DNA of 64,000 bases from Candidatus Zipacnadum vermilionense (GCA_029821755.1 JALGSV010000003.1:62001-126000); one strand, 5' to 3'. Counted from the first letter of the stretch, positions 27,591 through 37,909 are shown. Notes: a model not told the origin generated them from the sequence alone. Translations and numbers: made by a program.

Positions 27591-28403
27591 ATGAAGGAAT
27601 TCGACGAACTGGTGGCGATAATGCAGCGTCTGCGCTCCCCGGACGGCTGCCCTTGGGACCGCGAACAGACCCACGAGGCCCTGGCTCCGCATCTGATCGA
27701 GGAAGCCTACGAGTTGATCGAGGTCATCGAGGCCGCCAAGCCGCAGTATATCTGCGAGGAACTTGGCGACGTACTGCTGCAGGTGATCTTCCACGCCCAA
27801 CTCGCTGCCGAGCGGGGCGAGTTTGACATCCACGACGTCACCCAGCGCCTCGTCGACAAGCTCTACCACCGCCACCCGCACGTCTTCGGCGAGGTCCAGG
27901 TCAGCGGTACCGAAGAGGTCCTCCACAACTGGGAGCAGCTCAAGCACGCCGAGTATGTAGATGAGCCGCGCCAGTCGGTGTTGGATGGCATTCCCTGCGC
28001 CCTGCCCGCCTTGCAGCGAGCGCAGAAGTTGCAGTGGCGGTCCGCCAAGGTCGGCTTCGACTGGGACGACTTGGCCGGACCTCGAGGGAAGCTCGACGAG
28101 GAAATCACCGAGCTCGATACCGCCCTCGCCCAGGAGGATCCCGAGGCCATCCGCCACGAGATCGGTGATGTTCTGGCCAGCGTGGTGAACCTCTGCCGCT
28201 TCGTAGACGTGGATGCGGAGGGGGCCCTGCGCGAGGCCAACCGGCGGTTCGAGGCACGCTTCCGCGAGGTCGAGCGAGGCGCCAAGGCCCAGGGCCGGGA
28301 CCTATCCGACATGACCCTGGACGAGATGGACCATCTGTGGAACGCCGCCAAGGCGGGTTCCACTGGGAACGCGGCGAAGGCGGCCGGGCGCGATGAGGGT
28401 TGA
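27591..28403 (+). CDS. mazG: Nucleoside triphosphate pyrophosphohydrolase MazG
   Basis: A 270-residue all-helical pyrophosphatase that hydrolyses (d)NTPs to NMP and PPi. The N-terminal MazG domain shows LRSPDGCPWDREQTHEALAPHLIEEAYELIEVIE (metal-binding EExxE) and EELGDVLLQVIFHAQLA (ExxD). The second MazG half shows LDEEITELDTALAQEDPEAIRHEIGDVLASVVNLCRFVDVD. The length is near that of E. coli MazG (263). No ribosome site precedes the ATG at 27591, which abuts a repeat. The gene overlaps the S4-domain gene by 11 nt, mirroring the Bacillus yabN-yabO pair. Confidence 0.95.
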   Translation: MKEFDELVAIMQRLRSPDGCPWDREQTHEALAPHLIEEAYELIEVIEAAKPQYICEELGDVLLQVIFHAQLAAERGEFDIHDVTQRLVDKLYHRHPHVFGEVQVSGTEEVLHNWEQLKHAEYVDEPRQSVLDGIPCALPALQRAQKLQWRSAKVGFDWDDLAGPRGKLDEEITELDTALAQEDPEAIRHEIGDVLASVVNLCRFVDVDAEGALREANRRFEARFREVERGAKAQGRDLSDMTLDEMDHLWNAAKAGSTGNAAKAAGRDEG

Positions 28404-28656
28404 TATGTTCCTGCGCAATTCCGGCTTGGTCCCGCGCCGGACTCTCGCCCAGAAGATGTGCGACGGCGGCCTGGTCAAGATCGACGGCAAGACCGTCAAG
28501 CCAGCCAGCCCGGTGGAGGTCGACCAGGAGATCAGCCTGCAGCTGGGCATGAACCGCCGCCGCTACCGGGTCCTGCAACTGCCTAACCGCCCCGTCGCCA
28601 AGCGCGATCGCCCGAACATGGCCGAGCTGCTCGAGAGTAGCCCGGTGGATCCGTAG
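28393..28656 (+). CDS. rqcP: S4-domain ribosome-quality-control factor RqcP (YabO/HslR type)
   Basis: An 87-residue single S4 RNA-binding domain: MRVDMFLRNSGLVPRRTLAQKMCDGGLVKIDGKTVKPASPVEVDQEISL is nearly the full family signature. RqcP binds peptidyl-tRNA-obstructed 50S subunits and helps RqcH add alanine tails. The related HslR acts similarly in heat shock. The order mazG then rqcP with overlapping frames is the conserved Bacillus arrangement and supports the name. A short basic tail (PVAKRDRPN) follows the domain. Confidence 0.9.
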   Translation: MRVDMFLRNSGLVPRRTLAQKMCDGGLVKIDGKTVKPASPVEVDQEISLQLGMNRRRYRVLQLPNRPVAKRDRPNMAELLESSPVDP

Positions 28657-28660
28657 TTTC

Positions 28661-28737
28661 GCGGGCGCAGGTCAGGCTTTCCCGCCTGCCCGCTCTGTCC
28701 CTGGTCCGCACCTGCCGGCCCCGGCTCGCAGGCCGGC
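28661..28737. repeat. Two imperfect hairpins between rqcP and ppdK
   Basis: CAGGC (28674-28678) pairs with GCCTG (28684-28688), flanked by GCGGG and CCCGC with a bulge. Then GCCGGCC (28714-28720) pairs with GGCCGGC (28731-28737) around a 10-nt loop. They look like degenerate dispersed palindromes and may serve as terminators. Confidence 0.4.
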
Positions 28738-28787
28738 GCTACTCACCTATCTTTGTTTCACCCATAACCACATAGGAGGCAGTATTG

Positions 28788-31487
28788 ATGTCCACTCTGG
28801 AACGTGTGTATCCGGCTAATACCGATATCGAGCCCATCAAGGCGGCGCTGGCCGCGCAGGGCCGGGAGCTGCGGGATTTCCTCGGCGGTAAGGGGTCCAA
28901 TCTCTTCATCATGACCAACCAGGGCCTGCCCGTGCCGCCCGACTTCACCGTCACCACGGACGCCTGCAACGAGTACGTCGCCCTGGGGCAGTTCCCCGCA
29001 GGCCTGCCCGAAGAGATCCTGGCGGCGATGGCGGAGTTGGAGTGCCAAACCGGCAAGCAGCTCGGCAACCCCGACAATCCCCTCCTAGTCTCCGTCCGCT
29101 CCGGCGCCAAGTTCTCCATGCCCGGCATGATGGATACTGTCCTCAACCTGGGCCTGAACGACGCCGTCGCCGAGGGCATGATCAAGCTCACCGGCAACGA
29201 GCGCTTTGTCTGGGATGCCTACCGCCGCTTCATCATGATGTTCGGCGATGTTGTCATGGGCGTCAAGCGGCATTACTTCGAGGAGGCCCTGGACCAGGTG
29301 AAGGAAAAGGAGGGCGTCTCCAACGACGTCGACGTCTCCCCCGCCGGCTTGAAGAAGGTCGTTGCGATGGAGAAAGCCATCTACGAGCAGCACCTCGGCA
29401 AGCCCTTTCCGCAAGAGCCCCGCGAGCAGCTCTTGGAGGGTATCCGCGCCGTCTTCGACTCCTGGAACAACGACCGAGCCATTGCCTACCGGCAGATGAA
29501 CAAGATCCCCCACAATCTGGGGACTGCCGTCAACGTGCAGACCATGGTGTTTGGCAACATGGGCAACGATTCCGGCACTGGTGTCGCCTTCACCCGCGAT
29601 CCCTCCACCGGCGAGAAGCTCCTCTACGGTGACTTCCTGCTGAACGCCCAAGGCGAGGACGTAGTCGCCGGCATTCGCACCCCCAAGCACATCTCTGAAC
29701 TGCAGGAACTGATGCCCGAGATCTACCAGCAGTTCGTGGACATCTGCGATCTGCTGGAGAACCTGTATCACAACATGCAGGACCTGGAGTTCACCATTGA
29801 GAGCGGCAAGCTTTACATGCTCCAGTGCCGCAACGGCAAGCGCACCGCCCAGGCCGCCATCCGCATCGCCGTGGACATGGTCGAAGAGGGCCTCATCTCC
29901 AAGGAAGAGGCCGTCATGTTGGTAGAGCCCGCGCAGCTCGACCAGCTGCTGCATCCGCAGTTTGACTCCAAGCAGAAGCCCGAGTCCATCACCAAGGGCG
30001 TAGCCGCCTCCCCGGGCGCCGCGGCGGGACAGGTTGTCTTCACCGCTAAGCACGCCGTCGAGAAGGCTGAGAAGGGTGAGCGCGTGGTGCTGGTGCGCCG
30101 CGAGACCTCTCCCGACGACATTCGCGGCATGGCCGCCTCCGAGGGAATTCTCACCTCCATGGGTGGCAAGACCTCCCACGCCGCGGTCGTCGGTCGCCAG
30201 ATGGGTAAGCCCTGCGTAGTCGGCTGCAGCGCCGTGGAGATCGACGCCTCCGGCCAGTCCATGAACATCAACGGGAACACCATCAATGAGGGCGACTTCA
30301 TCTCCATTGACGGGGCTACCGGCGAGGTCATGCTCGGCGATGTCCCCACCATGGACTCCGAGATCATCCTGGCCCTGCGTGGCGCGATTGACATGGCCGA
30401 CGCCCCACTCGCCCGACTCTTCGCCGAGTTCATGCCCTGGGCCGACGACATCCGCTTCCTGGGCGTGCGCACCAACGCCGATACGCCTGAAGACTCCTCC
30501 CTGGCCGTGGCCCTGGGTGCCCATGGCATCGGCTTGACCCGCACCGAGCACATGTTCTTCGGCGAGGAGCGCCTGCTTACGTTCCAAAAGATGATCCTCT
30601 CCGAGAGCCCCGAGGAGCGCGAGGCGACCGCCGCCGAACTCCTACCCTACCAGCAAGAGGACTTCTACGGCATCCTTAAGGCCATGGACGGCAGGCCCGT
30701 CATCATCCGCCTGCTCGACCCGCCCCTGCACGAGTTCCTACCCAAGGACCCCGCCAGCGTCAAGGCCGCGTCCGAGGTCAGCGGCAAGAGCGAGCAGGAC
30801 ATCATGGACATCGCGGCCTCCCTGCATGAGCTCAACCCCATGCTCGGCCACCGTGGCTGCCGCCTGGGCGTGACCTTCCCTGAGATCTACAAGATGCAGG
30901 TCCGAGCCATCTTCCAGGCCGCCTGCCAGTTGAAGAAAGAAGGCCTCAACCCCGTGCCTGAGGTCATGATCCCGCTCGTCAGCATCATGGGCGAACTCGA
31001 CCTCTGCGCTGGGGACGCGCACGCTGTGGCTAAAGAGGTCCTGGCGGCGCAAGGCGTCGAACTCGACTACATGCTCGGCACCATGATTGAGCTACCCCGC
31101 GCCGCACTGATCGCCGCGGACATCGCCAAGGTCGCCGAATTCTTTTCCTTCGGCACCAACGACCTCACCCAGACCGCCTACGGCTTCAGCCGTGACGACG
31201 TGGAGGGCAAGTTCATCCCGGCCTACATCTCCCAGGGCCTCATCATGGTGAGCCCCTTCGAGTCCCTCGACGAGCAGGGCGTGGGCCGGCTGATCGACAT
31301 CGCCTGCCAGGAGGGCCGCACGGTTCGGCCCGATCTGGAGCTCGGCATTTGCGGCGAGCACGGCGGCGACCCCGACTCGGTGGACTTCTGCCACCGGGTA
31401 GGTCTCGACTACGTCTCCTGCTCCCCGCTCCGCGTCCCCATCGCCAGACTTGCGGCCGCGCAGGCGCAAGTGAAGAGCCCGAGGTAA
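28788..31487 (+). CDS. ppdK: Pyruvate, phosphate dikinase
   Basis: An 899-residue enzyme interconverting pyruvate + ATP + Pi and PEP + AMP + PPi. The order is an ATP-grasp domain (GGKGSNLFIMTNQGLPVPPDFTVTTDACNEY), the swivelling phospho-His domain (GILTSMGGKTSHAAVVGRQMGKPCVVG, catalytic His in TSHAA) and the PEP-binding TIM barrel (GIGLTRTEHMFF, LNPMLGHRGCRLGVTFPEIYKMQVRAIF, FGTNDLTQTAYGFSRDD, GICGEHGGDP). The length matches bacterial PPDK (about 875-900). TAGGAGG (28773-28779) precedes the ATG at 28788. A strong terminator and then enolase follow, which places two adjacent steps around PEP side by side. Confidence 0.97.
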   Translation: MSTLERVYPANTDIEPIKAALAAQGRELRDFLGGKGSNLFIMTNQGLPVPPDFTVTTDACNEYVALGQFPAGLPEEILAAMAELECQTGKQLGNPDNPLLVSVRSGAKFSMPGMMDTVLNLGLNDAVAEGMIKLTGNERFVWDAYRRFIMMFGDVVMGVKRHYFEEALDQVKEKEGVSNDVDVSPAGLKKVVAMEKAIYEQHLGKPFPQEPREQLLEGIRAVFDSWNNDRAIAYRQMNKIPHNLGTAVNVQTMVFGNMGNDSGTGVAFTRDPSTGEKLLYGDFLLNAQGEDVVAGIRTPKHISELQELMPEIYQQFVDICDLLENLYHNMQDLEFTIESGKLYMLQCRNGKRTAQAAIRIAVDMVEEGLISKEEAVMLVEPAQLDQLLHPQFDSKQKPESITKGVAASPGAAAGQVVFTAKHAVEKAEKGERVVLVRRETSPDDIRGMAASEGILTSMGGKTSHAAVVGRQMGKPCVVGCSAVEIDASGQSMNINGNTINEGDFISIDGATGEVMLGDVPTMDSEIILALRGAIDMADAPLARLFAEFMPWADDIRFLGVRTNADTPEDSSLAVALGAHGIGLTRTEHMFFGEERLLTFQKMILSESPEEREATAAELLPYQQEDFYGILKAMDGRPVIIRLLDPPLHEFLPKDPASVKAASEVSGKSEQDIMDIAASLHELNPMLGHRGCRLGVTFPEIYKMQVRAIFQAACQLKKEGLNPVPEVMIPLVSIMGELDLCAGDAHAVAKEVLAAQGVELDYMLGTMIELPRAALIAADIAKVAEFFSFGTNDLTQTAYGFSRDDVEGKFIPAYISQGLIMVSPFESLDEQGVGRLIDIACQEGRTVRPDLELGICGEHGGDPDSVDFCHRVGLDYVSCSPLRVPIARLAAAQAQVKSPR

Positions 31488-31500
31488 GACCGAGTTACCC

Positions 31501-31530
31501 AGAGGGGCGGCCGCTGGCCGCCCCTCTTTT
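31501..31530 (+). terminator. Rho-independent terminator of ppdK
   Basis: A 12-bp perfect stem (AGAGGGGCGGCC / GGCCGCCCCTCT) closes a GCT loop and is followed by TTT. It sits 13 bp after the ppdK stop. Confidence 0.85.
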
Positions 31531-31542
31531 CACCTTCAATAG

Positions 31543-32847
<1,305 letters not shown>

Positions 32848-32863
32848 GGCTACCTTACCCCTT

Positions 32864-32889
32864 CCCCCTCTCCAGAACGGGAGAGGGGG
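32864..32889. repeat. C-rich/G-rich hairpin after eno (repeat family B, likely terminator)
   Basis: CCCCCTCTCC (32864-32873) pairs with GGAGAGGGGG (32880-32889) around AGAACG. The same arms recur at 63597-63621. Related sequences lie near 37866, 45679 and 55966. Confidence 0.6.
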
Positions 32890-32972
32890 ATCCATGGGGA
32901 CCATACGGGTAACCAACCGGAGACAGGCGGAGGGGAAACACACCAAGCATCGCAGTCCGGGGAGGGCGTCTC

Positions 32973-33512
32973 ATGCGGAGACTCTGGATTCGTCTGGAGC
33001 GGGCCCACACCGCCCGGTGGGGACCGAGACGGATGACCATGGGCGCCGCGCTACTGTTGGCGCTGCTCGCCCTCGCCCTGGCCACGCAGGGCCGCTTCCT
33101 CCACCCCACCGGCTACGGGCTCAGTCTAGCCGCCCAGGTAGTGGACGCGCGTCGGAGCGAGGCCGACCTCAATCAGCAGATTCGACAGTTACAGGAAGTC
33201 TATGAGTTCCTGCAGACGTCGGACGGGCGGGAACTGGCCGCTCGCGCTGAGGTGCAGGCACTCAAGCCCGGCGAGCGGCTGATCATCCTCTCCGAGGCCG
33301 CCCGCCAGGCCAAGGAACCGCAGACCGTCGCTGAGCGGATCAACCAGGGGCTTGAAAACGTCGGTGAGGTCGTAGTCGACCGGCTTCGCTACACCAAAGA
33401 GGTCCTCCAGGTATGGAGCGGCGTGGGCGAGTCCCGCGCGGAAGCTTCCCCCACCCGGCCGAACCTCACCGCCAAGCCCGCGCCATCCCCAAAGCCAGCC
33501 ACCCGCAACTGA
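32973..33512 (+). CDS. FtsB/DivIC-like septum protein (probable)
   Basis: A 179-residue single-pass membrane protein. A basic N-terminus precedes one helix (MTMGAALLLALLALALATQGRFL, about 21-43). A short coiled-coil segment follows (RRSEADLNQQIRQLQEVYEFLQTSDG). The tail is low-complexity Pro/Ser/Ala. FtsB/DivIC proteins join FtsL and FtsQ/DivIB in the divisome and are often encoded right after eno, as here. The typical FtsB length is 90-130, so the C-terminal part is extra. GGGGAGGG lies 6 nt before the ATG. The family call depends on context and topology as much as on sequence. Confidence 0.6.
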   Translation: MRRLWIRLERAHTARWGPRRMTMGAALLLALLALALATQGRFLHPTGYGLSLAAQVVDARRSEADLNQQIRQLQEVYEFLQTSDGRELAARAEVQALKPGERLIILSEAARQAKEPQTVAERINQGLENVGEVVVDRLRYTKEVLQVWSGVGESRAEASPTRPNLTAKPAPSPKPATRN

Positions 33513-33553
33513 TTGTCCGAACCTGCCTCACCACCACCCCACCAGAAGCCAAC

Positions 33554-33590
33554 GCGCCGCGACCCGGTTAGGTCGCGGCGCTTTTCCTCT
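33554..33590 (+). terminator. Rho-independent terminator
   Basis: An 11-bp perfect stem GCGCCGCGACC / GGTCGCGGCGC with a CGGTTA loop (33565-33570), followed by TTTTCCTCTTGTTT. It terminates the eno-ftsB unit and could also act on the convergent kinase gene. Confidence 0.85.
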
Positions 33591-33616
33591 TGTTTGTCGG
33601 TTACCGCCCAGACTCA

Positions 33617-35839
33617 CTAGAACGGCAACTCGTCGTCACTCCGCGGCGGCGTCGGCGCCCCCGGCGCAGGCGGCTGCTGGGCAGATCCCTCTCGCCTCGC
33701 CCGCGGCCCGCGCCGAGCCGAGCCCGACTGGTTGTAGTCGTAGTAGTAGTAATAGTAGTAATAGTATGGATCGCCCGCAGTGAACCGCAGCTTGTTGAGC
33801 ACCACGCCCAGGATGTCGCCGCGGGCATGGCGCAACAGCCGCACCATCTCGTCGAAGGCGTCCCGCGTCACCTGCCCCGCCGCGCCCACCAGAATGGTCT
33901 TGTCCACCTGCGCCGCCAGGAGCAGCGCATCGGTGAGCATGATCGCCGGCGGAGAGTCCAGGATGATGACGTCCACCGTCTCTCGCAGCTCCTGCAACAC
34001 CGCCCCCATACGAGCCGAATCCAGCAGCTCCGACGGGTTGGGCGGCAGAGGCCCGCTCGGCAGTAGCGACAGCCGCTCCACCCGTGTCGCCTGGATGGCC
34101 TGCTGCGCGCTCAACTCTCCGACCAGCGCGTTCGTCAGACCGACGCTGGCATCCAACTGGAACAGATTGTGCTGTGTCGGGCGCCGCAGGTCCGTATCCA
34201 GCAACAACACCGTCTCCCCAGCCTGGGCATAGGCGATGGCCAGATTGGCAGCCACTATGCTCTTGCCTTCCCCCGCCCCGGCGCTGGTGACCAGAATCGT
34301 CCGCGGGCGGTCGTCAAGCGTGGCGAAGTTCACGTTGGAGCGCAGGGTACGGAAGGCCTCCGCGGGTGGGCTCTTGGGCGCATCCAACACCACCAGTGAG
34401 GTAGCCTGATCGCCCGTCCAGGGCACCACGCCCAGGAAGCGCAGGGAAGGGTCGCGGGTGAGATCCTCCGGCCGCCGCACCGTGTCGTCCATCGTCTCCA
34501 TCAAGAGCGCCAGAGCCAGCCCCACGAACAATCCCATCGCCAGCGACGCCAGCAGCGTCCGCATCAGGGTCGGGCTGCTCGCCCGCGCCTGTAGAGCGGG
34601 GTCCACGATGGAGCTGCGCCCTCGCTGGGAGGCCGCGATCAGTTCTTTGGCCTCCAACTGGGCCAGCAACTCCTTGTACGCCGCGCGCTTGAGGTTGATC
34701 TGGTCCTGGAGCTGCTCCAGCACCCCTTCCTTGTCCAGCACGTCCGACCGGCGCGCCTCCCCCGCGGCCACGATGCCCTGTAGGCTGCCCACCTTGGCGC
34801 TCAGCTCCGCCACGGCCTGCTCTGCCGCCCGGCGCTCCGCCTCGATGCCGTACCTCTTCGCTGGTTCCACCGGCGCCGTGGTCTCGAGGGTGGGGCTGGT
34901 GCGCGCCAGCGCCTGGCGGATCTCCGCCAGGCGCGTACGCATCTCCGCCACCGCGGGGTGGTCCTGCGTGTACCGGGACTCCAGTTGCAGCAGGGCGATC
35001 TGGGTCGTGTTCTGCTGCTCCATCAGGCTGGCGTAAGTCGGGTTGGCTACCACCGTTCGGATGGTCTGCTGTGCCTTGGCCTTCTGCTCGGAGCTGCGCA
35101 AGGCCGCCAGACGCGCCCGCATCGCCGCCAGATCCGCCTGCGTCTGATTGAGGGCGCTACGGAAGTCCGCCGCCTCCCCGCCGACGGCCACCACCTGCCC
35201 CTGGCCCCCGGCCCCGCCCGCCGCCGTCGTCACCCCCCACTGGCGCTGGTATTGCCGCTTCTTCAGCAGCAGTATGTCCAGCTCCCGGCTCGTAGTGTCC
35301 ACCTGCTCTTGCAGGTATTTCCTGGCGTTAGTGGACTCCTTCTGCCGCAAGTCGTCCATAACTTCCAGGAACGACTGCGCTGTCTGATTGGCAAATTCCC
35401 GGGCCCACGGCTGGGTCTCGGACTTCGCCGTGATGATGAGCAGATCCGGAGGCCGAATGGCGGTGCTGATCGCCGCGGCAATCTCCTGAGGATCGACGAT
35501 GATCTTGGGACCGACAGTGCGTTCGGAGAGGGCTTTTTGGGTGCGCACGGCTACCTCGTTACCGGCAGCTATGTGCGCTTGCGTTTCGAGGGCGATGCGT
35601 TCACCGGAGGCAGTGGGAGTTCCGCCGAGCAAGAGAACGCCAGCGGTTTCTTGGGGTACGACAACAGTAGCGGAGGCCCGATAGGTCTTGGGCATTCCCG
35701 CGGAGATCAGTCCGCCCACTACCATGGCGGCCGCGCCGACAGCGGCGATGAACCACCACCTCCGCATTACCATGCGGATGTAGTCGCGGGCGTCAAATCG
35801 GGGTGCAATCGTTTCTGCGGTTTGAGTCTGCGATGCCAA
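33617..35839 (-). CDS. Tyrosine autokinase of polysaccharide export (Wzc/BY-kinase)
   Basis: A 740-residue inner-membrane protein. A Wzz domain has a first helix (WWFIAAVGAAAMVVGGLIS) and a long periplasmic coiled coil; a second helix lies about residue 430 (LLASLAMGLFVGLALALLM). The cytoplasmic BY-kinase has Walker A TSAGAGEGKS (about 520), Walker A' LLLDTDLRRP (about 545) and Walker B VIILDSPP (about 623). Residues 692-700 are nine consecutive tyrosines followed by Asp-Tyr, the autophosphorylation cluster. The proposed start is a TTG at 35839 with AGGAGG 12 nt upstream; a GTG at 35875 is possible. Phosphorylation of the Tyr cluster normally switches oligomer state and controls polymer export. 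The gene is far from the main operon. Confidence 0.92.
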   Translation of the reverse strand: MASQTQTAETIAPRFDARDYIRMVMRRWWFIAAVGAAAMVVGGLISAGMPKTYRASATVVVPQETAGVLLLGGTPTASGERIALETQAHIAAGNEVAVRTQKALSERTVGPKIIVDPQEIAAAISTAIRPPDLLIITAKSETQPWAREFANQTAQSFLEVMDDLRQKESTNARKYLQEQVDTTSRELDILLLKKRQYQRQWGVTTAAGGAGGQGQVVAVGGEAADFRSALNQTQADLAAMRARLAALRSSEQKAKAQQTIRTVVANPTYASLMEQQNTTQIALLQLESRYTQDHPAVAEMRTRLAEIRQALARTSPTLETTAPVEPAKRYGIEAERRAAEQAVAELSAKVGSLQGIVAAGEARRSDVLDKEGVLEQLQDQINLKRAAYKELLAQLEAKELIAASQRGRSSIVDPALQARASSPTLMRTLLASLAMGLFVGLALALLMETMDDTVRRPEDLTRDPSLRFLGVVPWTGDQATSLVVLDAPKSPPAEAFRTLRSNVNFATLDDRPRTILVTSAGAGEGKSIVAANLAIAYAQAGETVLLLDTDLRRPTQHNLFQLDASVGLTNALVGELSAQQAIQATRVERLSLLPSGPLPPNPSELLDSARMGAVLQELRETVDVIILDSPPAIMLTDALLLAAQVDKTILVGAAGQVTRDAFDEMVRLLRHARGDILGVVLNKLRFTAGDPYYYYYYYYYDYNQSGSARRGPRARREGSAQQPPAPGAPTPPRSDDELPF

Positions 35840-35913
35840 GTAGTGTAAGCGCCTCCTGAGCGAACCCCGACGCACAGGGTATCGACGGCACTGTAAGGCA
35901 CGGAACGCTGCGG

Positions 35914-35943
35914 ATTATATCACCGTTCGAGAACTTGAGTCAA
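35914..35943 (-). promoter_or_regulatory. Promoter of the tyrosine autokinase gene
   Basis: On the minus strand TTGACT (35938-35943), an 18-bp spacer and a perfect TATAAT (35914-35919). The start is predicted near 35907, with a leader of about 68 nt. Confidence 0.75.
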
Positions 35944-36026
35944 CCCGGAGGCGCCCACGACTGGGGAGAACGGGCGTGAAGGGACCACCGACTCACCCTA
36001 CCTTGCGCCACGCACACCGCGCAACG

Positions 36027-36032
36027 TATAAT
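36027..36032 (+). promoter_or_regulatory. -10 element overlapping the amidase start region
   Basis: A perfect TATAAT at 36027-36032 with TTGCGC (36003-36008) 18 bp upstream. The -10 overlaps the first possible ATG (36031). Transcription would start near 36039, favouring the second ATG at 36043 with an extremely short leader. Confidence 0.5.
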
Positions 36033-36042
36033 GAGCGACCGT

Positions 36043-37797
36043 ATGCCGTCCAGTCGCAGCCCAATTCGGTGCCCTGTTGTCTGCGCTATCTGCGTGGCCG
36101 CGCTGGTCGGGCTAGCCGCCGCAGCGGCCCACGCTCAGACCAGGCCGGCGCGCGTAGTCGTGGCCGGACAGGTCTATACCGGCGCCCCGGCCGCCCAGGT
36201 CACCGATGGCCGGACTTGGGGCCCCGTAGCGCCGTTGGCCAAGCTATGGGGTGCCCGCCTGCTCGGCCCGGAGACGGGGCCTCGTCTGGAGCTCGTTACC
36301 TCTGAGGGGCGACGGGTGGTCGTGGAAGCCGGGCAGTCCCGCCTGCGCCTCGACGACCGCGAAGTTGCCCTGCCCGCCTCGCCCCGGCTGGGCGGCGCTC
36401 ACCTATACGCGCCCCTCGCCCCCTTGTTCTCCGCTCTGGGGGCGCGGGTCCGCGAGGCTCCTGAGCAGGGACTCTTCGTCGCAGCCGCCGTTCTGCGCGA
36501 TATCCAGTTCCTGCTATCTCCCGCCGGCCTGGTCGTTCGTCTGATCGCTAATGCGCCCCTCTCCGGTGTGCCGCGCCGCCTTGCCGACCCGGAGCGCGTG
36601 TATGTTGACCTGCCCGGCCTGGCGCTGGAGCCCCCCCCGGGCGAGCTGTACGTGGGCGCCTCCGGCGTCTGGCGTCTGCGTTACAGTCAGTTCAAGCCTG
36701 AGTCCTTCACCGCCCGCTTTGTCCTGGACCTGCGCGACCGGCAGCCCGCCCGCTGGACACCCGCACCGGACGGCGGCTGCCTGGAGCTGGGCACGCTCAC
36801 CGGGAAAGAACTGCCCTTTACCCCCGAGCGGCCCCGCGTAAAGTCCGTCGAGTTGCTCAACCAACCCGGCGAGAGCGGTCAGGCGGTGATTCGCCTGTCA
36901 GGGCCCGTCGAGTTCACCTGGGAGGTCAGCCGGTGCCCTTACGGTATCACCTTCACTCTCCCGGACGCGGTCGCCTCCCCGCTATGCCGCACTGCTGCGC
37001 CCGACGCCCTGGTGCGCGGTGCCGAGGTGCTGCCCGCCGCCGACCACGGCGTGAAGGTGGCCGTCTCTTTCGGCTGGGCTATGCGCTGCGCGGTGTCCGC
37101 CGATGCTGCTGCCCAGGAAATCACTGTCCGGCTCAAGCGCGATACGCTGGCCGGCAAGCGCCTGGTCGTGGACCCCGGCCACGGCGGCCGGGACCCCGGT
37201 GCTCAGGCCCGCGGCCTGAATGAGAAGGACATCAACCTGGCCGTGGCTACGGAACTGGTCTCCCGCCTGGCGGCCGCCGGCGCCGTGCCCTTCCTGACCC
37301 GCGACAGCGACGTCTTCGTACCGTTGGCTGAGCGCCCCCGCCTCGCCACGGCCCTGGAGGCCGACGCCTTCGTCAGCGTGCACTGCAATGCCATGGAGCG
37401 GCCCAACCTCAACCACGGGACTGAAGCCTACTACTACACGCCGCAGAGCTGCCTCCTGGCGACGATGCTTCAGGACAGCCTCGTCGCCGGCCTGGGCCGC
37501 CGCGACAACGGCGTCCGCCAGCGTCGCTTCGCGGTCCTCTGGCGCAGCCAACAGCCCTGCGCACTGGTGGAGCTGATGTACCTGGACTGGGACGCCGAAG
37601 GCGATCTGCTCCGTCTTCCCGAAGTGCAGCATCTCGCCGCCGGGTCCCTGTTCAACGCCTTGCGCGCTTACTTCGAGGGCCTCCCCCTCACGCCCGAAGG
37701 GAGCTGGCCCTCTAACCGGCCGCCGCTGTTCATGGGCACCGAGGCCAACCTGCCGCTACCCAACATCGCTCCGGCGGCCGCCGGGAAAGACGGGTAG
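36043..37797 (+). CDS. N-acetylmuramoyl-L-alanine amidase (AMIN-like + Amidase_3)
   Basis: A 584-residue exported wall hydrolase. A signal peptide (CPVVCAICVAALVGLAAAAAHA) leads to copper-amine-oxidase-like and AMIN-like beta regions (for example LAPLFSALGARVREAPEQGLF and VYVDLPGLALEPPPGELYVG). The C-terminal Amidase_3 zinc domain has VVDPGHGGRDPGA (His), the ligand Glu in LNEKDINLAV, SVHCNA (His) and the catalytic Glu in ALVELMYL. It cleaves the lactyl-Ala amide of peptidoglycan. The ATG at 36031 overlaps the -10 box, so 36043 is preferred. It is divergent from the tyrosine autokinase. Confidence 0.9.
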   Translation: MPSSRSPIRCPVVCAICVAALVGLAAAAAHAQTRPARVVVAGQVYTGAPAAQVTDGRTWGPVAPLAKLWGARLLGPETGPRLELVTSEGRRVVVEAGQSRLRLDDREVALPASPRLGGAHLYAPLAPLFSALGARVREAPEQGLFVAAAVLRDIQFLLSPAGLVVRLIANAPLSGVPRRLADPERVYVDLPGLALEPPPGELYVGASGVWRLRYSQFKPESFTARFVLDLRDRQPARWTPAPDGGCLELGTLTGKELPFTPERPRVKSVELLNQPGESGQAVIRLSGPVEFTWEVSRCPYGITFTLPDAVASPLCRTAAPDALVRGAEVLPAADHGVKVAVSFGWAMRCAVSADAAAQEITVRLKRDTLAGKRLVVDPGHGGRDPGAQARGLNEKDINLAVATELVSRLAAAGAVPFLTRDSDVFVPLAERPRLATALEADAFVSVHCNAMERPNLNHGTEAYYYTPQSCLLATMLQDSLVAGLGRRDNGVRQRRFAVLWRSQQPCALVELMYLDWDAEGDLLRLPEVQHLAAGSLFNALRAYFEGLPLTPEGSWPSNRPPLFMGTEANLPLPNIAPAAAGKDG

Positions 37798-37909
37798 CAG
37801 TCTCGCACGCGCATAGGCGCCCGCGTGCGGCTCGTGCCGGGCAGCCGGATGGCTGCAATTTCGAGACCCCCTCCCCATACCAAGGGCGTCGGCGCTCGGA
37901 GAGGGGCAA

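Noticed and set aside
29085-30587. A 500-codon open frame on the minus strand
   Set aside because: It is antisense to the pyruvate phosphate dikinase gene and rich in Gly, Val and His without any motif.
33731-33769. The trinucleotide run considered as an assembly artefact
   Set aside because: It stays in frame, mixes TAC and TAT, and sits exactly where BY-kinases have their Tyr cluster.
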